NCBI GenBank assembly: GCA_015179045.1
Contig: WHUZ01000023.1
Location: 620,001 to 684,000 of the forward strand
Direction of reading: 5' to 3'
DNA length: 64,000 bases
DNA from: Kalaharituber pfeilii
Lineage: Eukaryota > Ascomycota > Pezizomycetes > Pezizales > Pezizaceae
Every line of letters starts with the position of its first letter. The first letter of the stretch is position 1. The notes under the pieces were generated by a model that had not been told where the DNA came from, made no database searches, and saw only the letters and a program-made list of their open reading frames with translations. The position numbers were made by a program, and so were the translations under genes. Positions 11,190 through 21,069 of the stretch are shown piece after piece.

Positions 11190-11865
11190 ATATAATCAAT
11201 AGTGTTTTGTATAACAAATATCCACTAACGTTTCTCCGGTCCCAAGTAAGGGAGGCTTGGGACCGGAGAAACGAAAGGGGCGACCTTGACATAGCGGTAA
11301 TGTGGGTCAAAGGTCATAAAGGAATCCCAGGCAACACCGAAGCAGATCGAGCAGCCAAGGTTGGAACACAGCTACCATATCAAAACGAGATTGTCACGGA
11401 GGACGGGATGAAACAAGAGGCCAAAGCAAGGAGAGCGGCCGAAAGAAACAGACTGCATATATCATATAGGCCACTACGCAGACTAGGCAATAGGGTCTCA
11501 ACGCTAGCTGGCATCCTTGGAGGCAAGGGCCTCCGGCGCTGGAAATTCAAGGTCGGCACAGCTGACAGCCCGGAATGCCGGTGGTGCGGCGAGGCTGAAG
11601 AAACGACCCTTCACATATTGTCTCAATGTAGAGTCTGGAAGCAGAGATGCCCAAGGGGTGGGGATGGATTGTGCAGACCCTTGGGTGACCAGGATGAAGG
11701 GGAGGGCCTTCGGGGAGTGATAGGAATCTTGGAATGGGCGAGGGGTTAGCCCCGGGGGATTTAGTTCTATTTTTCCGTACTTGTACTTTGTTTTGATGTA
11801 ACTAGACGTCGCCATAGCCCATAGGGCGGCACGCGAGTATTGATATAAAAAAAAAAAAAATACAC
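11190..11865 (+). mobile_element. 5'-truncated LINE, RNase H to poly(A)
   Basis: This is the 3' end of a non-LTR retrotransposon. The ORF at 11207-11749 (frame open slightly upstream) encodes the end of an RNase H domain (VMWVKGHKGIPGNTEAD) and a C-terminal zinc motif (CRWCGEAEETTLHILSQC), an arrangement typical of fungal Tad1/I-like LINEs. A short 3' UTR follows, then the tail CGTCGCCATAGCCC...GCGAGTATTGATAT and an A tract. This copy ties the CGCCATAG tail family to a LINE 3' end. Clear target duplications were not found. Confidence 0.85.
11207..11749 (+). pseudogene. LINE ORF2 C-terminus (RNase H and CCHC-like)
   Basis: A 180-residue remnant of the LINE polyprotein. Residues about 27-55 carry the RNase H C-terminal motif W-V-K-G-H-x-G-I-x-G-N-x-x-A-D, in which the Asp is a catalytic residue. 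Residues about 124-146 carry C-x2-C-x8-H-x4-C, the zinc motif found after reverse transcriptase/RNase H in fungal LINEs. Endonuclease and reverse transcriptase are absent, so it cannot act alone. The preserved frame up to the natural stop suggests a fairly recent insertion. Confidence 0.8.
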
Positions 11866-11869
11866 TAAA

Positions 11870-12340
11870 GTAGTAGGTATATGATAAACCAATTCTTTAA
11901 TTGCTATATTCTATTAGCAAGTACAAATTTATACCAATTGCTGCTACCTCAATATCAGAGTACCATTACTCTCTATAGACCTTGTCCTAAGTGCTCTACA
12001 TACGCTGGTCCTCTGTGTAGCTCATATAGCACTCATTTATGTGACTGCGATGCCAGCGCCGGCACCGACGCCATCGTCGGCTCACATATCACTTGCATAT
12101 ATGCATCCACCAAGTGCCCGCCGTACGGTTGCGAATGAACCCATAACAAGACACTAACCGCCCTTACAGAAGTTCTCCCAGCTAATAATTATAGTACCTA
12201 TGAGGTTATTATAGGATGCTGTGTATCCAGTCACAATTCTGCTTACTGTACAAGGGATCACCACCCGCACCATGCATTAGTACCGCGGGAAACACATGTA
12301 GTTAGCCTTTTCTTTTTTCTTTCATTAATACAGAAACCTC
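11870..12340. other. Interior of the TA element, no gene
   Basis: AT-rich DNA with one GC-rich patch (about 12045-12180). No reading frame has recognisable motifs. It lies between the LINE fragment and the second LINE tail and may be unrelated filler carried by the element. Confidence 0.4.
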
Positions 12341-12393
12341 GCCATAGCCCGTTGGGCGGCCTGCGAGTATTGATATTTAAAAAAAAAAAAATT
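12341..12393 (+). mobile_element. LINE-tail hairpin with poly(A)
   Basis: CTCGCCATAGCCC...GCGAGTATTGATAT followed by an A tract. The CTCGC/GCGAG stem is perfect. Target duplications are not convincing, so the 5' boundary is uncertain and part of the upstream sequence may belong to the same insertion. Confidence 0.6.
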
Positions 12394-12850
12394 ACTATAT
12401 TGCTATAAGAATTACTAAATTTTTGTTAGTATTGCTCTCTATATTCTTCTATTAATACTATTATTCTTACCTTCTCTATCAACTATAGTATATGCTATCA
12501 ATATTGACATAGTAAGAAGTTCATCTTATCTACAAATTCTGTCAGGTAGGTACATACTATTATAGACATTAGGGTACTTCTTTACCAGCTAATTCTGCAG
12601 CTATATACTATCGTTGGTATAGATACTTATCAGGTCTACTAATCCTATTATCCTACTAGAGGCTGTCGCACTTATAAGAGTATTTTTTCTAGCAATAAAT
12701 ACTATTAGTCCTGCAATATACTATACTATTCTTAAGGATGTTTTTCTAGTAGCCTACACTCCCAATTATATAAGTTACATACTATCGTAATCATAGAAGT
12801 AGTCTTACAGCTATTAATCCTATCATTTCTAGTATATGCAGTTGCTTGTT
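12394..12850. other. AT-rich filler in the TA element
   Basis: No gene seen; AT-rich low-information sequence between the LINE tail and the right inverted arm. Confidence 0.4.
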
Positions 12851-13359
12851 ACAAGTAATAAGAGAGTATATTAGTAGTTTTAGTACTTCCAGCACTTTTA
12901 GCTATTTTAATAACTGCTTTGAGGCTACAGAAATCCAGAGCAGCCTTATTCTATCACCATTTAAGAGTATGAAAAGCTATAGTTAAGAATAGTTATATAG
13001 TATTTAGTATATCTTATTCTTTGCTATAAGAAAAGGATAGAATTCTATACTTTCTCTACATATCATTGAATTACAAAAGGTGTATATATAGTGTGGCCAT
13101 CAAATATTCTCCAAATATTCAGGTGCACCTGCTGTATATTCTGCAATTTACCTCATGTTGCTAGCATGCCTGATGCTGAAGATATTGCATGTAGAAGTTG
13201 TACAAGGAGGAGTGCCAAGAGATCGGTCACTAATCGGTGCTCGGTAACTAATAGGTAAGCGACAGTAGAAATATCTGTAGCAAACAAAAACTTTAGTCTC
13301 ATGCCAAGACCCTCTAGGCTGCGAAAGCCGAGCGCAGCGAGGGTCTTGATTCTTATGTA

Positions 13360-13669
13360 TTTTTTTGTTAGCTAATTTGAATCTAAGCACCCCTCCTGCA
13401 AATGGGACGCAAAGTTCGTCTAAGTAGACAAGTACCATGCCAACGCGGCTACCTTGGCCCACATAGATCCAAGCAGCCCACCCTAGATCTAAGTACATAG
13501 CCAAGTGCCTACCTCTACATCCACAACAATCATCACATCACATCACATCACTTCTAATTAATTGTCAATATTTTAAAACATGAGTACCCTCCTAGAAGAG
13601 CTACATCAACCATCTATAGAGACTCTTTTGGCCAGTCTATGGGGGGGTCTGCCGCAGCAAAGTTACTAC
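13360..13669. other. Left unique part of the composite element, with an ORF start
   Basis: Between the left terminal repeat and the array. An ATG at 13580 opens a frame (MSTLLEELHQPSIETLL) that runs into the repeat array as heptapeptides such as FAASKHC and ends at 14005. The 29-residue lead is the only non-repetitive part. Whether it is translated is unknown. A short CATCACAT tract lies at about 13530. Confidence 0.4.
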
Positions 13670-14570
13670 TTTGCTGCGTCTAAGCACTGCTTTGCTGCGT
13701 CTAAGTACTACTTTGCTGCGTCGAAGCACTGCTTGGTTGCGTCTAAGTACTGCTTTGCTGCGTCCAAGCACTGCTTTGCTTCGTCTAAGTACTGCTTTGC
13801 TGCGTCTAAGTACTACTTTGCTGCGTCTAAGTACTGCTTTGCTGTGTCCAAGCACTGCTTTGCTGCGTCTAAGTACTACTTTGCTGCGTCTAAGCACTGC
13901 TTTGCTGCGTCTAAGTACTGCTTTGCTGCGTCCAAGCACTGCTTTGCCGCGTCTAAGTACTATCTCTCTTCATTTTTAACAATGTTTTATATTTTATTTA
14001 TTTAAAAAATATATAATCATCCGTCCAAGCACTGCTTGGTTGCGTCTAAGTACTACTTTGCTGCGTCTAAGCACTGCTTTGCTGCGTCTAAGTACTGCTT
14101 TGCTGCGTCCAAGCACTGCTTTGCTGCGTCTAAGTACTATCTCTCTTCATTTTTAACAATGTTTTATATTTTATTTATTTAAAAAATATATAATCATCCG
14201 TCTAAGTACTACTTTGCTGCGTCTAAGCACTGCTTTGCTGCGTCTAAGTACTGCTTTGCTGCGTCCAAGCACTGCTTTGCTGCGTCTAAGTACTATCTCT
14301 CTTCATTTTTAACAATGTTTTATATTTTATTTATTTAAAAAATATATAATCATCCGTCTAAGTACTACTTTGCTGCGTCTAAGCACTGCTTTGCTGCGTC
14401 TAAGCACTGCTTTGCTGCGTCTAAGTACTATCTCTCTTCATTTTTAACAATGTTTTATATTTTATTTATTTAGAAAATATATAATCATCCGTCGAAGCAC
14501 TGCTTTGCTGCGTCGAAGTACTGCTTTGCTGCGTCCAAGCACTGCTTTGCTGCGTCGAAGCACGGCTAGG
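13670..14570 (+). repeat. 21-bp tandem repeat array, left arm
   Basis: About 31 units of a 21-bp repeat (consensus TTTGCTGCGTCTAAGTACTGC) in five blocks. The first block holds about 14 units; each later block of 4-5 units is separated by an almost invariant AT-rich spacer of about 62 bp (TCTCTCTTCATTTTTAAC...). Being 21 bp, the unit stays open in several frames on both strands, which explains the many repetitive ORFs. It is the inverted counterpart of 15000-16275. Confidence 0.95.
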
Positions 14571-14602
14571 CAACCAGCGGCGGGAAAAGCAAGCAGTCAA
14601 TA

Positions 14603-14980
14603 ATGAACCCAGCCATTACTGACTGTCTCATAGATGGACTGGGAAGAGAAGAGATACATATAGATGAGTGGGGAGAAGAATATGGATTGATATTGGGAGA
14701 CGAATATGTGGAGATGTTGGAAACTGATGAGGCCGGCTTGGTTACTAAAGCAAGAAAGCTCAATGGTGGGAATAAGCAAGGCAGATGGGTAGAACAGCAT
14801 GAGGTACGAGTGTTAAGAAGAGAGGCATATACACTATACAAGAAAAAGAAGGATAAGGTCCGGCCAGTGAGCGTCCTGAAGTCGTTTTCTGCGAGTTGTC
14901 TTGTTCCGAGTTGTATTGCGAGGTCTATTGCGAGGTCTATGGCCAAAACGGCGAGTTATCCTAAGAGTCCGTGTTGCTGA
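14603..14980 (+). CDS. Hypothetical ORF in the loop of the palindrome
   Basis: A 125-codon ORF in the unique centre between the two arrays. The N-terminal 90 residues are acidic, then mixed (IDEWGEEYGLILGDEYVEM), ending in a lysine-rich KKKKDKV; the last 35 residues are low complexity and probably not part of an original protein. I recognise no family. It is the only non-repetitive coding-like sequence in the core, so it could be captured host sequence or a remnant element gene. Confidence 0.3.
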   Translation: MNPAITDCLIDGLGREEIHIDEWGEEYGLILGDEYVEMLETDEAGLVTKARKLNGGNKQGRWVEQHEVRVLRREAYTLYKKKKDKVRPVSVLKSFSASCLVPSCIARSIARSMAKTASYPKSPCC

Positions 14981-14999
14981 AGAAGATAGGTGCGGTAAG

Positions 15000-16275
15000 A
15001 CGCAGCAAAGCAGTGCTTAGACGCAGCAAAGCAGTGCTTAGACGCAGCAAAGCAGTGCTTAGACGCAGCAAAGCAGTGCTTAGACGCAGCAAAGCAGTGC
15101 TTAGACGCAGCAAAGCAGTACTTCGACGCAACCAAGCAGTGCTTCGACGCAGCAAAGCAGTGCTTCGACGCAGCAAAGCAGTGCTTCGACGCAGCAAAGC
15201 AGTGCTTCGACGCAGCAAAGCAGTGCTTCGACGCAGCAAAGCAGTGCTTCGACGCAGCAAAGCAGTGCTTCGACGCAGCAAAGCAGTACTTCGACGCAGC
15301 AAAGTAGTACTTAGACGGATGATTATATATTTTTTAAATAAATAAAATATAAAACATTGTTAAAAATGAAGAGAGATAGTACTTAGACGCAGCAAAGTAG
15401 TACTTAGACGGATGATTATATATTTTTTAAATAAATAAAATATAAAACATTGTTAAAAATGAAGAGAGATAGTACTTAGACGCAGCAAAGCAGTGCTTGG
15501 ACGCAGCAAAGCAGTGCTTGGACGCAGCAAAGCAGTGCTTGGACGCAGCAAAGCAGTGCTTGGACGCAGCAAAGCAGTGCTTGGACGCAGCAAAGCAGTG
15601 CTTGGACGCAGCAAAGCAGTGCTTGGACGCAGCAAAGCAGTGCTTGGACGCAGCAAAGCAGTACTTAGACGCAGCAAAGTAGTACTTAGACGCAGCAAAG
15701 CAGTGCTTCGACGCAGCAAAGCAGTGCTTGGACGCAGCAAAGCAGTGCTTCGACGCAGCAAAGCAGTACTTCGACGCAGCAAAGTAGTACTTAGACGGAT
15801 GATTATATATTTTTTAAATAAATAAAATATAAAACATTGTTAAAAATGAAGAGAGATAGTACTTAGACGCAGCAAAGCAGTGCTTGGACGCAGCAAAGCA
15901 GTACTTAGACGCAGCAAAGCAGTGCTTAGACGCAGCAAAGTAGTACTTAGACGGATGATTATATATTTTTTAAATAAATAAAATATAAAACATTGTTAAA
16001 AATGAAGAGAGATAGTACTTAGACGCAGCAAAGCAGTGCTTGGACGCAGCAAAGTAGTACTTAGACGCAGCAAAGCAGTGCTTCGACGCAGCAAAGCAGT
16101 GCCAAGCAGTACTTAGACGCAACCAAGCAGTGCTTCGACGCAGCAAAACAGTGCTTGGACGCAGCAAAGCAGTGCTTAGACGCAGCAAAGCAGTGCTTCT
16201 ACGCAGCAAAGCAGTACTTAGACGCAGCAAAGTAGTACTTCGACGCAACCAAGCAGTGCTTGGACGCAACCAGCC
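15000..16275 (-). repeat. 21-bp tandem repeat array, right arm
   Basis: Reverse-complement array of the same 21-bp unit (ACTTAGACGCAGCAAAGCAGT form) in blocks of about 15, 1, 15, 4 and 12 units, again separated by four copies of the 62-bp AT-rich spacer. With the left arm it forms a hairpin-capable palindrome with stems of about 0.9 kb or more. Variants at one position (AGA, CGA, GGA) come in runs, a sign of local unit duplication. Confidence 0.95.
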
Positions 16276-16278
16276 AGT

Positions 16279-16780
16279 TTGTCAACATTGCAAAAAGCTG
16301 ATTTTATATCATCTAAGGAGATGGATTTGGGGGTAGAAAAGAGAAATAAAAACTGGAGACTTCCATGGGAGCATGAAAGTCTAAAAAGAGTAGAAGCTGC
16401 TGGGTGCATGATCGACGAAGGGCCTGAGAACTCCGGAAAAGATGTCCTTGGTCCAGATCTAAGCAACGATGCTCCGTATAGTGACAACCTATTCATAAAA
16501 ATCGACTATAATGACCGGAATAAAAGGGAAAGACGAGCAACAAGAGTAAAGCAAGCAGAGAGCATAGCGGAGGACCTATACCTATACAAGATTAAGCTAA
16601 AAAAAATTGGCAAGCTGGTATACCATGGGATCTATTCAGAGGCAGAGATGTCATGTGTGTTGTAGCTACTGGAGCAGGTAAAACTATGATAGCTGTCATG
16701 TATGCAGTATTATTTGGATCTAGTCATATTCAAGTCCTCTTTATCTCTTCCTTAATAGCACTTATAGAGTCATAGATAAA
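16279..16780 (+). pseudogene. RecQ-like helicase fragment, decayed
   Basis: After an ORF (16279-16665) of unclear affinity, a shifted frame reads GRDVMCVVATGAGKTMIAV (16642-16698), the Walker A/motif I of a RecQ-type DEAD/DEAH helicase, and then VLFISSLIALIES, matching the following motif Ia region. A stop ends it near 16770 and later motifs are missing. Superfamily 2 membership is well supported by motif I; the RecQ assignment rests on GRDVxxxxxTGxGKT plus the SLIAL region. It is probably captured or ancestral cargo of the surrounding transposon. Confidence 0.6.
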
Positions 16781-17050
16781 GAATATAGCCAAACATTATG
16801 AATTACAACTAATAAAGATAAGTTACACATTGTGTATTAGGATCCATGAGTTCAAGTTCAGGTTAGATTTATAAGGGTAAAGGAGTTATGAAGAGATTGG
16901 TGGTTGATTGTTGTGTTCTGGATGTGGGAGAATGGTATTTTGTATGTGTGTAGATCTATCTAGACAAACTGTGGCTAGGTAGGTGTGCTTAGCTCTAACA
17001 TTCACTTGGCTAGGTAACCTAGTTGCTAGGCAACCAAAAGTGCCTTGCCA
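16780..17050. other. Right unique part of the composite element
   Basis: No gene seen; decayed sequence between the helicase scrap and the right terminal inverted repeat. Confidence 0.4.
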
Positions 17051-17206
17051 ACATAAGAATCAAGACCCTCGCTGCGCTCGGCTTTGGCTTTCGCAGCCTA
17101 GAGGGTCTTGGCATGAGACTACAAAAACTTGTGATCAGAGCGCAGAGACAGAACATTCTGGAAACAGATGGAAAAACTGCACGTTGTACATTTAATCATC
17201 GATTGC

Positions 17207-17253
17207 CGATTAATGATATTAAAAAAACAAAAAAAAAAAAAAAAAAAAAAAAA
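17207..17253 (+). mobile_element. Extremely 5'-truncated LINE tail (14 nt plus poly(A))
   Basis: CGATTAATGATATT followed by an A-rich tract, flanked by CATCGATTGC (17197-17206 and 17254-17263). Copy B has one CATCGATTGC with no insert (about 43250). The 14 nt equal the last nucleotides of the CGCCATAG tail (compare GCGATTAATGAAATT at 31150). This is target-primed insertion that ended almost at once. Confidence 0.88.
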
Positions 17254-17392
17254 CATCGATTGCTAAGCATATAAGATAGACAAAGGAAAGAACGCCACAC
17301 TTGAGTACACTATATAAACGGCTACTAAGCAATGAGAAAAGATGGGGCCCCGGGCGGTGTCCCAAAACACCTCATGGTATCCACACCAGTTA

Positions 17393-20300
17393 TCACATAT
17401 TCTCAGCAGGTATAGGCTCCCCAGCTGCTTCGTGTTGTTTAAGCAGGCAAAAATTGAGTGGATCGAGCCCTGTCACACCCTGGATGTTTATATTCGTGAG
17501 GACGAGTCTGTTTTGAGGTACTGCCCATAGATAGATGGTATCTAAGGAGTGATCGTCTGGCATACCACTTGTTTTGCGTCGCACCTGCCCTACATGTACA
17601 ATGTTATCACAACCAGAAGCAAGCAGCTGGCCGTCAGGAGAGAAGGCGACACTAGTTACCCTGCCACTATGGTCCTGGAAGGTATGGATAGCTTCTGGAC
17701 GCTGTACTGCCCATAGCCGTATAGTCTCATCATAGCTGCCAGAGGCAAGCAGCTGGCCATCAGGAGAGAAGGCGACACTACAAACAAAGTTGCTATGGCC
17801 CCGGAAGGTATGGATAGCTTCTTGACGCTGTACTGCCCATAGCCGTATATTCTCATCATCGCTGACAGAGGCAAGCAGCTGGCCATCAGGAGAGAAGGCG
17901 ACACTACAAACAAAGTTGCTATGGCCCCGGAAGGTATGGATAGCTTCTTGACGCTGTACTGCCCATAGCCGTATAGTCCTATCATCGCTGCCAGAGGCAA
18001 GCAGCTGGCCATCAGGAGAGAAGGCGACACTAGAAACAACGTCGTTATGGTCCTGGAAGGTATGGATAGCTTCTTGACGCTGTACTGACCATAGCCGTAT
18101 AGTCGCATCACCGCTGCTAGAGGCAAGCAGCTGGCCATCAGGAGAGAAGGCGACACTGGTTACCGAGTAGCTATGGCTCCGGAAGGTATGGATAGCTTCT
18201 TGACGCTGCACTGACCATAGCCGTATAGTGTTATCATAGCTGCCAGAGGCAAGCAGCTGGCCGTCAGGAGAGAAGGTGACACTAGTTACCCTGCTGCTAT
18301 GGCCCAGGAAGGTATGGATAGCTTCTTGACGCTGCGCTGCCCATAGCCGTATAGTGTCATGGCTGCCAGAGGCAAGCAGCTGGCCGTCAGGAGAGAAGCA
18401 GCATGTATTCACAGTTGCGCTCAATTGGATAAAAGGCATTTCCCCAAATGATACAAAGCTCATACTAGCTTTGCTTAAATCCGCTTTTCTAAGCCATGTC
18501 TGATGCATACGAACCTTCTCACCATATGAAATTAGCTGATTAAGTTTGATTACAGTAGTAAGTTCTAACTCAATATACGAACCTGAGATAGGTCTGCATT
18601 TTGCAGCTGAGCTTTGTCAAAGAAGCCACCACTTAGATTAGCTCTGGGGATTCGTATACCACCTAAATCATAACCACTAAAGCTCTTCCCTCCTCTAACT
18701 AGAATCGTAATTGCATTTGCTGCTGCGGTGGAAAAGTTCGCATCAGTTTTGGATCGCTCAACTAAGGCCAAAAAATAGTCTTGTAAAGGCCATGCTTTTT
18801 CGACAAGAAAATCAAGAACACCAGGATCATCAACAAGATGGAACTCATTGATTAGTGCATTGGATTTACACTCTTTGAGTGAGTTATCTTGCCAGAGTAT
18901 TTCGGCTACCAGATAGTCCCGTAGTGACTTGTGTAGAAATCGGTAGGAACCCCCCTGTCGAAGAAGTGGTGAACTAATGCGCAAAATCCGTGTTTGGTTA
19001 TCATCATCCGCTAAATATTTCTTCCAGACTGACTGGTCCTGCGGCGTAGAATTGGAAAAAATACCAACGGGAGCATAGTTTGCTTCTAGTACCTGATGAC
19101 GATAGAGGGCTAGTGCAAATTGTTGGCAAAAGCATCGTACTTGGAACCCGAAGTTATTCTTTTCTAACTGGATACATGCGTCATGTTCAGCTTTCGATAG
19201 TTGAATATTATTCAACCGTTCATGTGCTTGGTCAACCCAATAATCGATGAATTGTTTGTATAAATCCCCGCGTTTTAGCTTAATTTTGCCTTGGGCTGGC
19301 TCCACAGTCATAGCCATTCGGAGGAGAAAAGGGTTGCTGATTAAGGCAAACACATCAGGATTCGAAACATGCTGTTCATACTGCTCAATCGAATGGCCAG
19401 GTCTAGTCTTTACATATTGCGAAATATACTTCTGGATGCTTGACTTCGAAAATGGTGCAAGGTAGTATTCTTGTAACAGATGTCGCTGACCACGAGGGTA
19501 AAACTTGCACTGATACCCCGAGGGTAAATATTCCGGTCGACTGGTGATGATAACTTTAGCTTTCCATGAGTCAAGCTCATTCGCTGTAAAAAAATTGCGG
19601 TCCTCTCTTTCAATTTCATCATAACCATCCAGGATGAATACAAACTGCCGTTGATGCCGAACTAGCTCTATTTGCTCTTCACGAAAACCTTGTTTGGCGA
19701 AGAAAGCAGCTATCAAATCTCGGTGGTAGGTTCCAGTTGTATACATTCTATAGAGTGAAATGAATACAGGAACCACTGCAGTTGCTTGATCAGCAGCACT
19801 CTCGTACTCGGACCATAGGTGGCGTGCAAGGTGATGGTTGAAAGTTGATTTTCCGGACCCAGCTGTACCTTGAATCAAGCAAATCTTTTAATTCAGGCAT
19901 GTTAGCAATATCCAGCAAGGCTGCAAGCTCCAAATAAAATAAAATAGGTGATTAATTAAATTAAAATAACGCAAACCTTGTGTGGTACAGCATCTGATAG
20001 GAATCTTTGAACAGCCTCCAGTAAATCAAAACGATTACTGTCGTGCGGATGTGTCATTCCCTCTGCCGGAATATATAGGTTGAGCTCGAACTCCAGCAGA
20101 TGTTTGGCTAGGTAGTCATTCTTGACATGCTGATCAAATTCCGCAAGCATGGATGTCCATTCGATTGTTTGACGTTGATCCCGTGCTAGCTCTATGTTAA
20201 CAAGGGCTCAGCTTATAGGCGGGTGTAAACCATATTACCAAGTGCAACCAGTCTTTCATCACTTTCCCCCGACAAATTACCTATAGCAAGTTGAAGTACA

Positions 20301-20565
20301 CTAGCTTCGGAGGGGGTACTGGTAGCCCCTGTAGCCAAACTAAGTACATTAGCTGGGGAGGGGACACTGCTGGCCCCCATATTCCTCTTTTTTCCAGCAG
20401 GAGACCCCGACCTCGATGGACGCCTATCAATTGGTATAGGTTAGTCTAGGGAATACAGTTATGAGTCGCCATTGGTTTGGATACTCACTTGAGCGGCAGC
20501 TTATCCATAAATAATTTCGGCCTCCTATGAGGCCCTCCTCGACCTCCAGGATTCTGGTGATCCAT
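17393..20565 (-). CDS. NACHT-WD40 STAND protein (NLR-like), copy A, intact
   Basis: Five exons fit one frame of 966 residues: 20565-20489, 20423-20239, 20191-19977, 19884-18583 and 18514-17393, with GT-AG introns of 47-92 nt. The N-terminus (about 155 residues, basic and Ser/Pro-rich, then helical) matches no death-fold or HET domain I recognise. NACHT: Walker A GTAGSGKS (about 165-172), Walker B FILDGYDE (about 242-249), IITSRPEYL (about 271), and a winged-helix end FLHKSLRDY (about 475). The NACHT is followed by pentapeptide-like ANLSGG...NADLSQ...ADLSKA spanning the last intron, then 7 WD40 repeats of 42 residues (about 620-905) and a 60-residue tail. The architecture is that of fungal NLR-like receptors: ATP-driven oligomerisation on ligand binding by the repeats is known for the class and inferred here. 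The start is the first ATG of exon 1. Confidence 0.88.
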
Positions 20566-21069
20566 CGTAAATGACTAGGGGAGCAGAATAAAACTGTCGG
20601 ATATACAGAGTAAGAAAAGCGAGAATTTGTGTAAAGAGCCTTTTTGTTCACTTCCAAGCTGTGGGTAATGGTGGATGATGATTGTATTACTCTGCAGTTG
20701 CAATTATTCGTATCCCCACAATATTCTAGTGATTTGAGCCTGCCGTTGCACTTGCAACTAATTGTGTGTAGAGCCCAGTCTCGAACCATTCAGACCCTTG
20801 GCGACCAGCATGGCACCAAGTATATCCTTACCGGTAGCTAGAGATATGAATGGCATCAGCCCCCACATGTTCGGCTCCCCACCTTTTACTAATGCTGATC
20901 TAGAGTGCCATAGGGCAACACTACTCCACGAGGACGTGAAAATGAACTTTGCGACACGATCTCTCCCATGGGGACTCCAGCAAGGAATTCCACCAACTCC
21001 CCTTCTTCGGAGCTTCCTACCCTCCCTGGTCTTCTTTTCCTGCATTCCGGTCTCTCCACCTACCAGTAC
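20566..21069. promoter_or_regulatory. Upstream region of the NACHT-WD40 gene, copy A
   Basis: About 500 bp between the gene start and the end of the duplication. It is almost identical to 47446-47942, so both gene copies inherited the same promoter. I see no certain TATA box or known operator. Upstream sequence differs beyond 21062: a foldback element here, unrelated DNA in copy B. Confidence 0.4.

Larger units (their letters stand above)
10688..13265. mobile_element. DNA element with long inverted repeats and TA target duplication
   Basis: Insert bounded by TA (10686-10687 and 13266-13267); copy B reads straight through (AAGAAACTAGAAATATCTG near 43078). The ends are inverted: CTGTCGTTTACCTAT at the left and the reverse complement of CTGTCGCTTACCTAT at the right. 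The inverted arms run about 10688-11185 and 12850-13265. No transposase remains; the middle is filled by a LINE 3' fragment (11190-11865) and another LINE tail (12341-12393). A TA duplication suggests Tc1/mariner-type mobilisation, but long arms and no transposase leave the family open. Confidence 0.85.
13294..17121. mobile_element. Composite DNA element with 9-bp target duplication and palindromic repeat core
   Basis: Flanked by CAAAAACTT (13285-13293 and 17122-17130); copy B shows a single uninterrupted site near 43104. Terminal inverted repeats of about 65-70 bp start TAGTCTCATGCCAAGACCC at each end; the right one has a 6-bp internal duplication. A 9-bp duplication with such repeats points to a Mutator-like non-autonomous element. 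Inside are two opposed arrays of 21-bp repeats (13670-14570, 15000-16275) around a 0.4-kb unique centre, and a decayed RecQ-like helicase piece (16279-16780). It inserted only 28 bp from the TA element. Confidence 0.88.
1..21062. repeat. Segmental duplication, copy A (expanded by insertions)
   Basis: Direct repeat of 39271-47942. The two copies can be followed in the same order from the window start to the sequence ending CTCCACCTA at 21062/47942. Copy A holds five extra blocks absent from copy B: 638-703, 3127-9837, 10688-13265, 13294-17121 and 17207-17253. Removing them (about 13.2 kb) leaves about 7.8 kb, which matches copy B once B's extra WD40 repeats (885 bp) are subtracted. The left boundary may lie beyond the window. 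The right boundary falls 8 bp before a foldback element. Smaller indels also separate the copies: about 85 bp present only in B near 42165 and about 50 bp only in B near 42860. Confidence 0.9.

Noticed and set aside
13670..16275. CRISPR-like layout (repeats and spacers)
   Set aside because: The host is a eukaryote. Here the 62-bp spacers are identical and the 21-bp units vary, which is the reverse of a CRISPR array.
13580..16336. Many long ORFs on both strands encoding heptapeptide repeats
   Set aside because: A 21-bp repeat without stops stays open in several frames by periodicity, so the ORFs are expected without selection. Only the short non-repetitive lead at 13580 and the central ORF were kept, at low confidence.
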